From: Deltaproteobacteria bacterium
Lineage (GTDB): Bacteria > Myxococcota_A > UBA9042 > PHBI01
Reading direction: 5' to 3'
DNA length: 64,000 nucleotides
NCBI GenBank assembly: GCA_020632715.1
Contig: JACKFA010000001.1
Location: 1,054,001 to 1,118,000 of the forward strand
A program made the position numbers and the translations under genes. This document shows, piece by piece, positions 31,904 to 40,420 of the stretch. The notes under the pieces are model-generated. The model saw only the letters and a program-made list of their open reading frames with translations, was not told the DNA's origin and did no database searches. How positions within the stretch are numbered: position 1 is the first letter of the stretch; each line of letters starts with the position of its first letter.

Positions 31904-34132
31904 CTAATAATGCCGCTCGAGCACGTAGTAGCCGAACGCGCGCAGCATGATCTTGACGATCGAGTCCTCGAGCAGCGGCTGCACGAGCTCCCACGCCGTC
32001 TCGAGCCGCTCGCGCGCCTCGATGGCGCAGGCCTCGATGGCGCCTACCTCCTCGAGCCGCGCGATGACGCCCTCGACGACGTCCTGATCCTGCGGCCGCG
32101 AGCGGAGCGTCTCCCAGAGCCACACGCGCTCGTCGTGCCCGAGCCGCCCGAACGCCTTCGCCACCGGCAGCGTGACCTTCCCGTGCGCGATGTCCTCGCC
32201 GCGATGCTTCAGGTTCCCCGCGAAGCCGCGCAGGTTCAGCACGTCGTCGACGATCTGGAACGAGAGGCCGATCGCCTCGAAGTAGCGCCCGAGCGCCTCG
32301 ACCTGCTCGGGCTTGCCGGCCCCGACCACCGCGCCCATGCGCGACAGCGCCCCCGCGGGCGCGGCCGTCTTCAGGCGGTGGATCGCGAGCACCCGGCTCT
32401 CGAGGTCCCGCGTGTCGCCCGTCTCGATGGCCTTCGGCACGAAATCGTCGAGCCCCTCGATGTCGGCCGCCTGCCCGGCGTGCCCGGCGCGCAGCGCCTC
32501 GAAGTAGAGGTCGTAGAGGGCGAGCTTCGCGACGTTCGAGACCTGCGTCCCCGAGAGCAGGTGCTGCCCCATGAAGTAGCACGACGTGCCGGCGTTGATG
32601 GCGAGGGCGTCGCCGTGCGCCTCGTGGCACGTCGGGCCGCCGCGCCGCACGGTCGAGCGGTCCTGCACGTCGTCGACGATGAGCGAGCCCACGTGCATGA
32701 GCTCCGGCATCGCGAGCCAGTGCACGTAGTCGCGGCTGTCGCCGCCGACCACGTCACAGCACGCGAGCGCCGCGTACGATCGCCAGCCCTTGCCGCCGCG
32801 ATCGGTGATCTCACGCACCGGCACGACGCCCGTCTTCACGAACTTCTGGAGGTCGACGCCCTCCATGTAGTGGTCGCGCGACTCGCTCGCGATGAGGTCG
32901 CGCACGCGCTCGTAGCTCGGCTCGTACGGGAGCAGGTTCGCGACCGAGCGCCTCACCTCCTGCCCGACCGCCTTGAAGAAGCCGTCGAGGTCGGAGACCT
33001 CGAGGAAGCCGGAGCGCTCGACGTAGCCGCGCCCCGCGACGGGCTTCCCGTCGATGTGGCCGGCCACCGCGACGCGCCCCTCCCAGAACGCCGGCTTCGA
33101 GATGAGCGTGATGAGCTCCTGATCCTCGAAGGCCGCCTCGAGCTCGAGGTCGAGCCGCGCGTCCGGCACGCGCAGGTGCCAACGCGTCGGGTAGGTGTTG
33201 AACGTGCGCGTCGAGCGCCACGAGCCGACCGGCTCGAGCGAGAGCCCGGCGAAGCTCTCCGCGCGCCCGTCCGCGCCGATGACGACCGCGCGCTGCCCGA
33301 GCGCATCACCCGTCTTCACGTCGATCATCGTGTAGGCGCTGACCTCGCGCCCGTCGGCGAGCTGGGCCGCGACCCAGTTCCACGCGACGTGCTCGTTCGG
33401 CTCGGCCTCGTCGCTCCGGTGCCCGCCGAACTCGTGGTCGTACCAGCCCGCGCCCGAGGCGACCGCGACCGGGAGCCCGTTCAGCGTGACCGTGCCCGAG
33501 ACGGCGCAGCGCGGGACGAAGTAGTAGAACATGTCCGCGCCGTCGTGGCCGCGGACGACGCCGTCCTCGCCGTGGCGCACGGCCGCCTTCTCGGGGCGCA
33601 GGACGAGGTCCGCGCCGCACTCGAAGTACTCGTGGAAGAGCGTGAGCGTGTAGCTCCCGTCGCTCTGGCGCGCGAAGCGGTTCGGGCCGTACTCGAGCTC
33701 GAGCTGCCGCGCGTTCACGTACGGCTCGGCCTCGAACATGTGGTCGGGGTACGGGACGTTGCCGCGCTCGAGCACCTCGCGGAGCGCGCGGCGGATCCGC
33801 GGATCCTTCGTGGCGCCCTCGCCGCGGTCGAGGCGCTCGAGGGCGAGCCTCGGCGCGTCGCGATCGACGAGCGTGTCGGGGTAGTAGCGCTTCGCGTCGA
33901 GGTCCGACAGGGCCCAGCTCACCGAGTGGGCGTAGAGCGTGTCGTTCGTGGCCTCGTCGCGGCCCTTCGCGATCCGGAAGAACGACGCGAAGAGGGAGAG
34001 CGAGCGGCCATCGACCGTCTCGAGGTGCGCGTTGACGTACCACCACTCGGTCACGGCGGAGCGGTGCGGCAGGTCCTGACGTGCGAGGTCGATGGGGCCG
34101 GCGGCCGGCCAGTCCGCTGGGCGTTCCGTCAC
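31904..34132 (-). CDS. Fused CrtC/AttH-like protein and isoprenyl diphosphate synthase
   Basis: The N-terminal half (about 1-345) is a CrtC/AttH lipocalin-like domain: TEWWYVNAHLE, LFASFFRI, GWYDHEFGGH and TFNTYPTRW. CrtC members hydrate carotenoids. The C-terminal half (about 380-742) is a trans-isoprenyl diphosphate synthase with the first Asp motif DDVQD followed by GGPTCH (about 487) and the second QIVDDVLN (about 629, last Asp replaced by Asn). Together they suggest one enzyme that lengthens and then modifies a prenyl chain. The start is uncertain: TTG 34204 precedes the predicted transcription start, so GTG 34132 is used because it leaves a family-like 28 residues before EWWY. GTG 34177 is also possible. 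Confidence 0.8.
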   Translation of the reverse strand: MTERPADWPAAGPIDLARQDLPHRSAVTEWWYVNAHLETVDGRSLSLFASFFRIAKGRDEATNDTLYAHSVSWALSDLDAKRYYPDTLVDRDAPRLALERLDRGEGATKDPRIRRALREVLERGNVPYPDHMFEAEPYVNARQLELEYGPNRFARQSDGSYTLTLFHEYFECGADLVLRPEKAAVRHGEDGVVRGHDGADMFYYFVPRCAVSGTVTLNGLPVAVASGAGWYDHEFGGHRSDEAEPNEHVAWNWVAAQLADGREVSAYTMIDVKTGDALGQRAVVIGADGRAESFAGLSLEPVGSWRSTRTFNTYPTRWHLRVPDARLDLELEAAFEDQELITLISKPAFWEGRVAVAGHIDGKPVAGRGYVERSGFLEVSDLDGFFKAVGQEVRRSVANLLPYEPSYERVRDLIASESRDHYMEGVDLQKFVKTGVVPVREITDRGGKGWRSYAALACCDVVGGDSRDYVHWLAMPELMHVGSLIVDDVQDRSTVRRGGPTCHEAHGDALAINAGTSCYFMGQHLLSGTQVSNVAKLALYDLYFEALRAGHAGQAADIEGLDDFVPKAIETGDTRDLESRVLAIHRLKTAAPAGALSRMGAVVGAGKPEQVEALGRYFEAIGLSFQIVDDVLNLRGFAGNLKHRGEDIAHGKVTLPVAKAFGRLGHDERVWLWETLRSRPQDQDVVEGVIARLEEVGAIEACAIEARERLETAWELVQPLLEDSIVKIMLRAFGYYVLERHY

Positions 34133-34206
34133 TTCGATTCCGATGGCATGCGGCGCCAGTCCCGATGCACGGCCCACTGCAGGCGGGTACCACGAGACGT
34201 CCAACG

Positions 34207-34236
34207 GTCGTAAGGTCCCGACGCCAATCGTGTCAA
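34207..34236 (-). promoter_or_regulatory. Promoter of the fusion gene
   Basis: Consensus TTGACA (34236-34231) overlaps the stop codon of the PolX gene. An 18-bp spacer leads to TACGAC (34212-34207), or 17 bp to TTACGA. The start would be near 34200. Confidence 0.55.
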
Positions 34237-35999
34237 GAACGAGTCGGTGACGGTGTGTTACGTGAACCGCCCGGGGCCGCTCTGGCGCGCCTCTCTGCGA
34301 GCCACGCGCGCAGCTCCGCGAGGGGCTTCGCGTTCAGCACGTCGGCCGGCCCGAGGCCCGCGCGACGCGCGATGACGACGCCGTAGTCGAGGTGCGCGAG
34401 GGCCTGGGCCGAGTGGGCGTCCGCGCTGATGGAGACGAGGAGCCCGCGCTCCTTCGCCATGGCGAGGTGGCGCTCGCACAGATCGAGGCGCTGCGGGTTC
34501 GCGTTGAGCTCGACCGCGCACCCGGACGCCGCGCAGGCGTCGAGCCACGCCTCCACGTCGAACTCGCTCGCCGGGCGGCCGAGGATGAGGCGCCCGGTGG
34601 GGTGGCCGATGACGTCGACCCAGGGGTTGGCGGCCGCCGCGAGCATGCGCGCCGTCATGCCGTCGCGGCCGAGCCCGTAGCGGTTGTGGACCGAGGCGAT
34701 CACGACGTCGAGCCCGGCGAGGACGTCGTCCGGGTAGTCGAGATCGCCCTCCTTCAGGATGTCGCTCTCGATCCCCGAGAGCACCGTCGTGCCGCCCGCG
34801 GCCGCCCTCGTCGCGTTCAGCGCGGCGATCGTCGCGATCTGCGCGCGCAGGGCGCCCGCGTCGAGGCCGCCGGCGTAGGCGGCCGTCTGGCTGTGCTCGG
34901 AGATCCCGAGGTACTCGAGGCCCGCCGCGTTTGCTGCAGCGCACATCTCCTCGAGGCTCGATATTCCGTCGGATGAGGTCGTGTGATTGTGCAGTGCACC
35001 ACGGAGATCCTCGCGCCGCAGGAGGCGCGGGGCGGCCTCGCCGCGCGGCACGAGCGGCACGCCGGCCTCGCGACGCTCGGGGGGCGTCGGGTGGAGGTCG
35101 AGCGCGGCGTAGACGTCGTCCTCCTCGGGGCAAGGGACGCGGCGCTCGGCGAGGTGGAGGCCGAGGGGCCCGAGGGTGCCGCCGCGCTCGTTCGCCCGCG
35201 CGGCGACGGCCTGCACGTGCTCGGGGGCGCCGGTGAGCCAGAGCCAGAGGGCGCCGAACGTGTCGACGTAGTGTCCGAGGCCGATGGTGACGGGGGTGTC
35301 GCCGCTGGTGACGAGGGTCGGGACGCCGTCGCGCTCGGGGCCGGGGGCGGCGTCGAGGGCGGCGAGCACGGCGGGGACGGCGTCGACGTCGACGACGGCG
35401 GCGGCGAGCACGTCGGCGACGACCTCGGTGCCGCGGCGCGCCTCGCCCGCGCGCTCGGCGCGGTGGACGCCCGGGACGGCGCGGAGGCGCTCGAGGACGG
35501 CGTCTACTGCGTCGCGGGCCTGGTCGAGGCGGCGGAGGGAGGCGCGCTCGCGCATGGCGGCGAGGGCGTCGCGGACCTTGTCCTGGGTCTTCGCGCCGAA
35601 GCCGGGGAGGCTCGTGAGGCGGTTCTCGTTGACGGCGTACTCGAGCTCGGCGAGGGACTGGATGCCGAGCTGGTCCTGGAGGACCTTGAGCTTCTTCGGG
35701 CCGATGCCGGGGAGGCGGCGGGCCTCGAAGATGCCGGCCGGGATGAGCTCCTCGAGGCGCTCGAGCGCGGGGACGGGCTCGCCGCGGAAGACGCGGCCGA
35801 CGACGTCGAGGATGCCGGGGCCGACGCCCGGGAGGCGCGCGACCTCGCCGGCGTCGAAGGCGGCGCGCAGATCGGGGAGCTTCTTGAGCGTCCGGTAGGC
35901 GTTGTCGAAGGCGCGGGCGCGCATCGGCTCCTCGTCGAGGAAGGCGTGCCCGAAGGCGATGCGGGACAGGGCCTCGAGGACCTCGTGGCGACTCGACAT
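34233..35999 (-). CDS. PolX-type protein with PHP domain, polymerase palm degenerate
   Basis: The 588-aa layout is that of bacterial PolX. Helix-hairpin-helix regions (about 40-150; LPGVGPGILDVVG, LPGIGPKKLKVL, LPGFGAKTQDKV) precede a family X polymerase core (about 160-300) and a C-terminal PHP phosphoesterase (about 335-570). The palm motif normally GD(V/I)D reads ADVL (D196, L198), and the third catalytic Asp region reads TIGLGHY, so nucleotide transfer is unlikely. The PHP metal ligands are intact: ALHNHTTSSDG, SEHS, GIESDI, ASVHNR, GHPTGR and SADAHS. It should act as a nuclease or phosphatase. The start at 35999 opens with MSSRHEV. It is divergent from polA. Confidence 0.85.
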   Translation of the reverse strand: MSSRHEVLEALSRIAFGHAFLDEEPMRARAFDNAYRTLKKLPDLRAAFDAGEVARLPGVGPGILDVVGRVFRGEPVPALERLEELIPAGIFEARRLPGIGPKKLKVLQDQLGIQSLAELEYAVNENRLTSLPGFGAKTQDKVRDALAAMRERASLRRLDQARDAVDAVLERLRAVPGVHRAERAGEARRGTEVVADVLAAAVVDVDAVPAVLAALDAAPGPERDGVPTLVTSGDTPVTIGLGHYVDTFGALWLWLTGAPEHVQAVAARANERGGTLGPLGLHLAERRVPCPEEDDVYAALDLHPTPPERREAGVPLVPRGEAAPRLLRREDLRGALHNHTTSSDGISSLEEMCAAANAAGLEYLGISEHSQTAAYAGGLDAGALRAQIATIAALNATRAAAGGTTVLSGIESDILKEGDLDYPDDVLAGLDVVIASVHNRYGLGRDGMTARMLAAAANPWVDVIGHPTGRLILGRPASEFDVEAWLDACAASGCAVELNANPQRLDLCERHLAMAKERGLLVSISADAHSAQALAHLDYGVVIARRAGLGPADVLNAKPLAELRAWLAERRARAAPGGSRNTPSPTRS

Positions 36000-36063
36000 G
36001 GTGGCGCGCTCGCTTTCGTCTCGTGGTAGCGTCCGCGCCCGAGATTGGACCAAGGAGCCCCCG

Positions 36064-38733
36064 ATGGCTACGAGCGAGCGCGTCGTCCTGGTGGACGGCT
36101 CCAACCTCGTCTACCGCGCGTTCTTCGCCCTGCCGGGCAGCCTGCAGACCTCGAACGGGCTCAAGACCAACGCGATCTTCGGCTTCGCGACGATGTTCCG
36201 GAAGCTGTTCGCGGGGAAGATGCCGGCTTACGGGGCGATCGTCTTCGACGCGCCGGGGCCGACGTTCCGCGATGACAAGTACCCGGAATACAAGGCGACG
36301 CGCGAGGCGATGCCGGGGGATCTGAAGGCGCAGCTCCCGCACGTCCAGGAGGTGTGCGAGCGGCACGGCTTCCAGGTGCTGCGGGTGCCGCGGGTCGAGG
36401 CGGACGACGTCATCGGGACGCTCTCGCGGGTCGCGCAGGACGCCGGGCACGAGGTCGTCATCGTGTCGAGCGACAAGGACTTCGGGCAGCTCGTGAACGA
36501 GCGCGTGAAGATGCTCGACACGCTCCGGGACGTGACGTTCGACGCGGAGCTCGTGAAGAAGAAGTGGGGGGTGCCGCCGGGGCAGATCCGGGACTACCTC
36601 GCGCTCATCGGCGACAAGATCGACAACGTCCCCGGGGTGCCGGGGATCGGCCAGAAGACGGCGGTGGAGCTCCTCGAGCAGTACGGGTCGGCGGAGGCGG
36701 TGTTCGCGCACAAGGACGAGCTCACGGGGCGCGCGAAGAAGGCGGTCACGGAGAACGAGGCGCTGGGCCGTCTCTCGCTCGAGCTCGTGACGATCGACCA
36801 GCACGTGGCGCTGCCGGTGACGCTCGAGGACCTGAGGATCGTGCCGCCGCCGCAGGAGGACCTGAACCGGCTCTACATCGGGCTCGAGTTCTACTCGCTC
36901 ATCAGCGAGGCGGCGCGCGACGCGCTGTCGGAGACGGAGGGCAAGAGCGACTACCGGCGGATCGCGCGGGTGGAGGAGCTCTCGGAGCTGATGGCGGACC
37001 TCGGGAAGGACGCGCCGGTCGCGGTCGTGCCGGTTTTCACGGAGGAGCCGCCGGCCATCACGGAGATCGTGGGGCTCGGGCTCGGGATCGCGCCCGGGAA
37101 GGCCGTGTACGTGCCGTTCGAGGGCAAGGGGGAGGTGCTCGGGGGGCGCGGGCTCGCGACGTTCGGGCGGTGGCTCGGGGACGCGACGCGGAAGAAGGTG
37201 TGCCACGACGGCAAGGAGCTCTGGCGGGCGCTGCGGCGGCAGGACGTGGATCTGCAGGGGGTGGTGTTCGACACGCGGCTCGGGTCGTTCCTGGTGGACG
37301 CGACGAAGATCATCCCGCACCGGCTCGACCAGTGCGCGAAGGAGTACCTGCACCGGACGGTGCGGCCGGCGAAGAGCCTGATCGGGGCGGGGCAGTCGCT
37401 CATCACGTTCGCGGAGGCGGACCCGGCGGAGCTCTCGGACTGGGCGTGTCATCTGGCGGACGCGGTGATCGAGATGCAGCCGATCATCGCGGAGCGGGTG
37501 GCGGCGGAGGGGCAGACGGAGCAGCTCCTCGGGCACGATCTGCCGCTGTCGTGGGTGCTCGGGCAGATGGAGGTGGACGGGATCCTGGTGGACGAGGCGA
37601 GCCTCGAGTCGCTGGGGGTGGAGTTCCGGGCGCGGCTCGCGGAGCTCGAGCAGCGGGTGTGGGAGCTCGCGGGGAAGGAGTTCAACATCAACTCGACGAA
37701 GCAGCTCGCGGAGGTGCTGTTCGAGGACCTGGGGCTCCCGGTCGTGAAGAAGACGAAGACGGGCTACTCGACGGACCAGGAGGTGCTCGACAAGCTCGCG
37801 GAGGAGCACGAGATCGCGCAGGTGATCGTGGACTTCCGGACGATGGCGAAGCTCATCAACACGTACACGGACGTGCTGACGAAGTCGGTGTACCCGCGGA
37901 CGGGGCGGATCCACGCGACGTTCCAGCAGACGACGGGGGCGACGGGGCGGCTCATCTCGACGGACCCGGATCTGCAGCGGACGCCGGTGGCGACGCCGGA
38001 GGGGAAGCGGATCCGGGAGGCGTTCATCGCGCCGCCGGGGCGGAGGCTGATCTCGGCGGACTGGAGCCAGATCGAGCTGCGGCTGCTCGCGCACGTGTCG
38101 GGGGACGCGGGGCTCGTGGAGGCGTTCGCGAAGGGTCACGACGTGCACCGGCGGACGGCGTCGAAGCTCTTCGGGGTGGGGCTCGAGGAGGTGACGCCGC
38201 AGCAGCGGCAGGTCGGGAAGACGGTGAACTTCGCGACGATCTACGGGCAGGGGGCGACGGCGCTGGCGCAGCTCCTGAAGGTGCCGCGGGCGGACGCGAA
38301 GCGGTACATCGACGGCTACTTCGAGGCGTACGACGGCGTCAGGCGCTGGCTGGACGCGACGATGGAGGCGGCGCTGTCGACGGGGTACGTGACGACGATG
38401 CTGGGGCGGCGGCGGTACATCCCGGAGCTGTCGTCGGCGAGCCCGATGGAGCGGCAGGCGGGGATGAGGATCGCGGCGAACACGCCGATCCAGGGGTCGG
38501 CGGCGGATCTCTGCAAGCTCGCGATGCTGGACATCGCGGGGCGGCTCCGGGAGCAGAAGCTCGAGACGAAGATGCTCCTGCAGATCCACGACGAGCTGGT
38601 GTTCGAGGCGCCGGAGAGCGAGGTGGAGACGGTGTCGGCGCTGGTGAAGGACGCGATGGAGCACGCAGCAACGCTGTCGGTGCCGTTGGTGGTCGAGATA
38701 GGGGTCGGGGGGAGCTGGGCGGACGCGAAGTGA
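36064..38733 (+). CDS. polA: DNA polymerase I
   Basis: The 889-aa protein has a 5-prime nuclease domain (1-290; VVLVDGSNLVYRAFFAL, VSSDKDFGQLV, ALIGDKIDNVPGVPGIGQKTA), a middle exonuclease-like domain (about 305-480) and a complete polymerase domain (about 500-889; DWSQIELRLLAHVSGD, VGKTVNFATIYGQG, LLQIHDELVFEAP). In the middle domain I cannot find the DxE motif of a proofreading exonuclease (PVAVVPVFTEE stands where FDTETT is expected), so proofreading is probably absent. AAGGAG precedes the ATG at 36064. Codons are strongly G-ending compared with neighbours. It repairs gaps and removes RNA primers. Confidence 0.96.
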   Translation: MATSERVVLVDGSNLVYRAFFALPGSLQTSNGLKTNAIFGFATMFRKLFAGKMPAYGAIVFDAPGPTFRDDKYPEYKATREAMPGDLKAQLPHVQEVCERHGFQVLRVPRVEADDVIGTLSRVAQDAGHEVVIVSSDKDFGQLVNERVKMLDTLRDVTFDAELVKKKWGVPPGQIRDYLALIGDKIDNVPGVPGIGQKTAVELLEQYGSAEAVFAHKDELTGRAKKAVTENEALGRLSLELVTIDQHVALPVTLEDLRIVPPPQEDLNRLYIGLEFYSLISEAARDALSETEGKSDYRRIARVEELSELMADLGKDAPVAVVPVFTEEPPAITEIVGLGLGIAPGKAVYVPFEGKGEVLGGRGLATFGRWLGDATRKKVCHDGKELWRALRRQDVDLQGVVFDTRLGSFLVDATKIIPHRLDQCAKEYLHRTVRPAKSLIGAGQSLITFAEADPAELSDWACHLADAVIEMQPIIAERVAAEGQTEQLLGHDLPLSWVLGQMEVDGILVDEASLESLGVEFRARLAELEQRVWELAGKEFNINSTKQLAEVLFEDLGLPVVKKTKTGYSTDQEVLDKLAEEHEIAQVIVDFRTMAKLINTYTDVLTKSVYPRTGRIHATFQQTTGATGRLISTDPDLQRTPVATPEGKRIREAFIAPPGRRLISADWSQIELRLLAHVSGDAGLVEAFAKGHDVHRRTASKLFGVGLEEVTPQQRQVGKTVNFATIYGQGATALAQLLKVPRADAKRYIDGYFEAYDGVRRWLDATMEAALSTGYVTTMLGRRRYIPELSSASPMERQAGMRIAANTPIQGSAADLCKLAMLDIAGRLREQKLETKMLLQIHDELVFEAPESEVETVSALVKDAMEHAATLSVPLVVEIGVGGSWADAK

Positions 38734-38744
38734 GGGCCGTGGCC

Positions 38745-38884
38745 GTTCCCGTTCCCGTTCCCGTTCCCGTTCCCGTTCCCGTTCCCGCTCCCGCTCCCGT
38801 TCCCGTTCCCGTTCCCGCCCCCGCCCCCGTTCCCCGTTCCCGGCGCCGGATCCGGGGCCGCTACCGGAGCCGGATCCGCGCGGC
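38745..38884 (+). repeat. Left inverted repeat: (GTTCCC)n array plus 39-bp arm
   Basis: From 38745 to about 38838 the plus strand is an array of GTTCCC units with GCTCCC and GCCCCC variants. From 38846 to 38884 follows a 39-bp BamHI-site-rich block. The same block, with one mismatch, recurs in inverted orientation at 39611-39649, beside a GGGAAC array. The two enclose the four-helix-bundle gene. Confidence 0.85.
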
Positions 38885-38965
38885 TGGGTTCCGTGACGTC
38901 CATGATCCAAGGCCGCGTTCACGCGGTCGTGGCGTAGGCGGCTGGCCGAAGCCAGCCGGGGGAGG

Positions 38966-39283
38966 CTAGCGACTGAGCTTGACGAGGGTGGCGATGACCT
39001 TGTCGAGCCGGTCCGCGGTGGTGGCGTCGAAACCGTCGCTGAAGCCGCAGACCGCGGCGACCTCGACGCAGGAGCGGACCTCGCGGGCGGAGCCGAGGGC
39101 GGTACCGTAGCGAACGCGCTGGTTCTTGCCGACGACGCCGCTGCCCTCGGCGATGTTGAGGGGCACGGAGATCGCAGCGCGGCTGAGCTGATCGCCGAGG
39201 GTCGCGTTGGAGCGGGCGATGACGCGGGAGAGGGCGACGGCGACGCGGGTGACCTCGAGAGCGTCCGTGTAGATGCGAAGCAT
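38966..39283 (-). CDS. Four-helix-bundle protein (S23/bAvd family)
   Basis: This 105-aa alpha-helical protein belongs to the family of proteins encoded in 23S rRNA intervening sequences, related to the Avd proteins of diversity-generating retroelements. The key block is VALSRVIARSNATLGDQLSRAAISVPLNIAEGSG, about residues 15-49, plus the later GSAREVRSCVEVAA. Members form barrel-like oligomers that bind nucleic acid. AAGGAA lies seven bases before the ATG at 39283. The longer frame upstream to 39487 has no family match. No reverse transcriptase or rRNA is nearby. The enclosing inverted repeats suggest a small mobile unit. Confidence 0.85.
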   Translation of the reverse strand: MLRIYTDALEVTRVAVALSRVIARSNATLGDQLSRAAISVPLNIAEGSGVVGKNQRVRYGTALGSAREVRSCVEVAAVCGFSDGFDATTADRLDKVIATLVKLSR

Positions 39284-39610
39284 GTGGTGTTCCTTGCCGC
39301 CGACGGCGGCTGTTTCCGTTGATGCCCTCCCCAGGGCAGCGCGCGCAGGGCCCTGCAAGGCTGGCCGCGGAGCGGCCACCGCCCGGAGCCGCCCGGAGCC
39401 GCGCAGCGGCGAGGACGGCGAGGACGGCTCGGCCTTGCGGGGCCCGAGCACGCTGCCAGACTCAGGCATCGACGAAACGGCCATCAATTAGGCGGCGGCG
39501 GGCTCGCCGCAGGCGACCGCAAGCGGACCCGCGCGAAGCGCGGGGCGGCTTCGGCGTGGCCCGCCGACGCCGGTGAACGCGGGCTCGAAGACTCTAGCGC
39601 CCCAACTGCT
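39284..39610. other. Non-coding, locally repetitive stretch
   Basis: Between the four-helix-bundle gene and the right inverted repeat there are short direct repeats (CCCGGAGCCG twice near 39384-39403, CGAGGACGG twice near 39410-39427). No supported gene is seen. Confidence 0.5.
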
Positions 39611-39733
39611 GCCGCGCGGATCCGGCTCCGGAAGCGGCCCCGGATCCGGCGGCGGCCCCGGATCCGGCGGCGGGAACGGGAACGGGAACGGGAACGGGAA
39701 CGGGAACGGGAACGGGAGCGGGAACGGGAACGG
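39611..39733 (-). repeat. Right inverted repeat: 39-bp arm plus (GGGAAC)n array
   Basis: The block 39611-39649 is the reverse complement of 38846-38884 with one mismatch. A partial second copy of the block follows, then a GGGAAC array from about 39671 to 39733. It ends 11 bases before the stop of the next gene (39745). Confidence 0.85.
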
Positions 39734-39744
39734 AAGCGCCCGAG

Positions 39745-40374
39745 CTACCGTCCCCGATCCGGCTGATCCCGCCTATCCCCCACCACACGCCCCGGCGCCC
39801 CTCCGACCACGGCCCACGCGGGCACATCGCTCGCCACCACCGCGCCCGCCTCGATCACCGCGTGATCCCCGACCGTCACCCCGTCACAGACGATGGCGCC
39901 GGCACCTATCCAGACGTCCCGCCCCACCTCGATGCCTCGCGACGTCACCGGCTGCGAGGCGAGCTCCGCCGTCGGGTCGCTCCCGTGGTCGAACGCCATC
40001 AACATCGCGCCGTTCGCGATGCGCGTCCCCGCGCCGATCACCACCCCCGCCCGCGCCCCGTCGATCACCACCCGCGGGTGCACGATCACCGCCTCACCGA
40101 GCTCCGCAGGCCCATGCACGAACACGTCCGTGCCGATCACCGTGCGCGCGCCGAGCACCACGGCCCTCCCCGGCTCCGCGAGCAGCCTCGCGTCCGGCGC
40201 CACGAACACCCCCTCCCCCACCGTCACGCCCGGCCCCGCCACGCGCGCGCGCACCGCCGCCTGCCACGGCTCCGCCCACGCCCGCGCCGCCCCTCCCAGG
40301 GTCAGCCACCGCCACGGCATCCAGGAGAGCCGCGCCTTCTCGAGGTCTTCACGCCGTCCGTCGTCGTCGCTCAT
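39745..40374 (-). CDS. Hexapeptide-repeat (left-handed beta-helix) acyltransferase
   Basis: The 209-aa protein carries [LIV]-G-x4 hexapeptide repeats that form a left-handed beta helix, first at about 75-115 (VVIGARTVIG style) and again at about 155-195 (IEVGRDVWIGAGAIVCDGVTVGDHAVI). The C-terminal VASDVPAWAVVGGAPGRVV is typical of the WbbJ/maltose acetyltransferase group, and the AFDHGSDPT segment contains the usual catalytic His. It probably acetylates a sugar. The acceptor is unknown. ATG 40374 is preceded by a promoter that leaves no leader. Confidence 0.85.
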   Translation of the reverse strand: MSDDDGRREDLEKARLSWMPWRWLTLGGAARAWAEPWQAAVRARVAGPGVTVGEGVFVAPDARLLAEPGRAVVLGARTVIGTDVFVHGPAELGEAVIVHPRVVIDGARAGVVIGAGTRIANGAMLMAFDHGSDPTAELASQPVTSRGIEVGRDVWIGAGAIVCDGVTVGDHAVIEAGAVVASDVPAWAVVGGAPGRVVGDRRDQPDRGR

Positions 40375-40410
40375 GCCCCCACGGTAGCGCGTCGCGCCGC
40401 CGCCGAACAA
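40375..40410 (-). promoter_or_regulatory. Promoter of the acyltransferase gene, leaderless layout
   Basis: On the minus strand TTGTTC (40410-40405), 18-bp spacer and TACCGT (40386-40381), then six bases to the ATG at 40374. No Shine-Dalgarno is present. Confidence 0.55.
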
Positions 40411-40420
40411 GACCGCCCCC

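Noticed and set aside
34178..34204. TTG at 34204 as start of the CrtC/synthase fusion
   Set aside because: It lies upstream of the start of transcription predicted from TTGACA/TACGAC and adds residues without family match.
34258..38922. Very long antisense frame (1554 codons) opposite polA and PolX, and similar ones at 22839-26396 and 3551-5545
   Set aside because: Arg/Pro/His-rich text without family motifs. Such open frames are expected opposite GC-rich genes whose own frames have clear domains.
39284..39487. 68-codon N-terminal extension of the four-helix-bundle protein
   Set aside because: No family match. A ribosome site stands at the internal ATG 39283, which opens the conserved domain.
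38745..39733. CRISPR-like array in the hexamer repeats
   Set aside because: Units are only six bases without spacers, and no cas gene is near.
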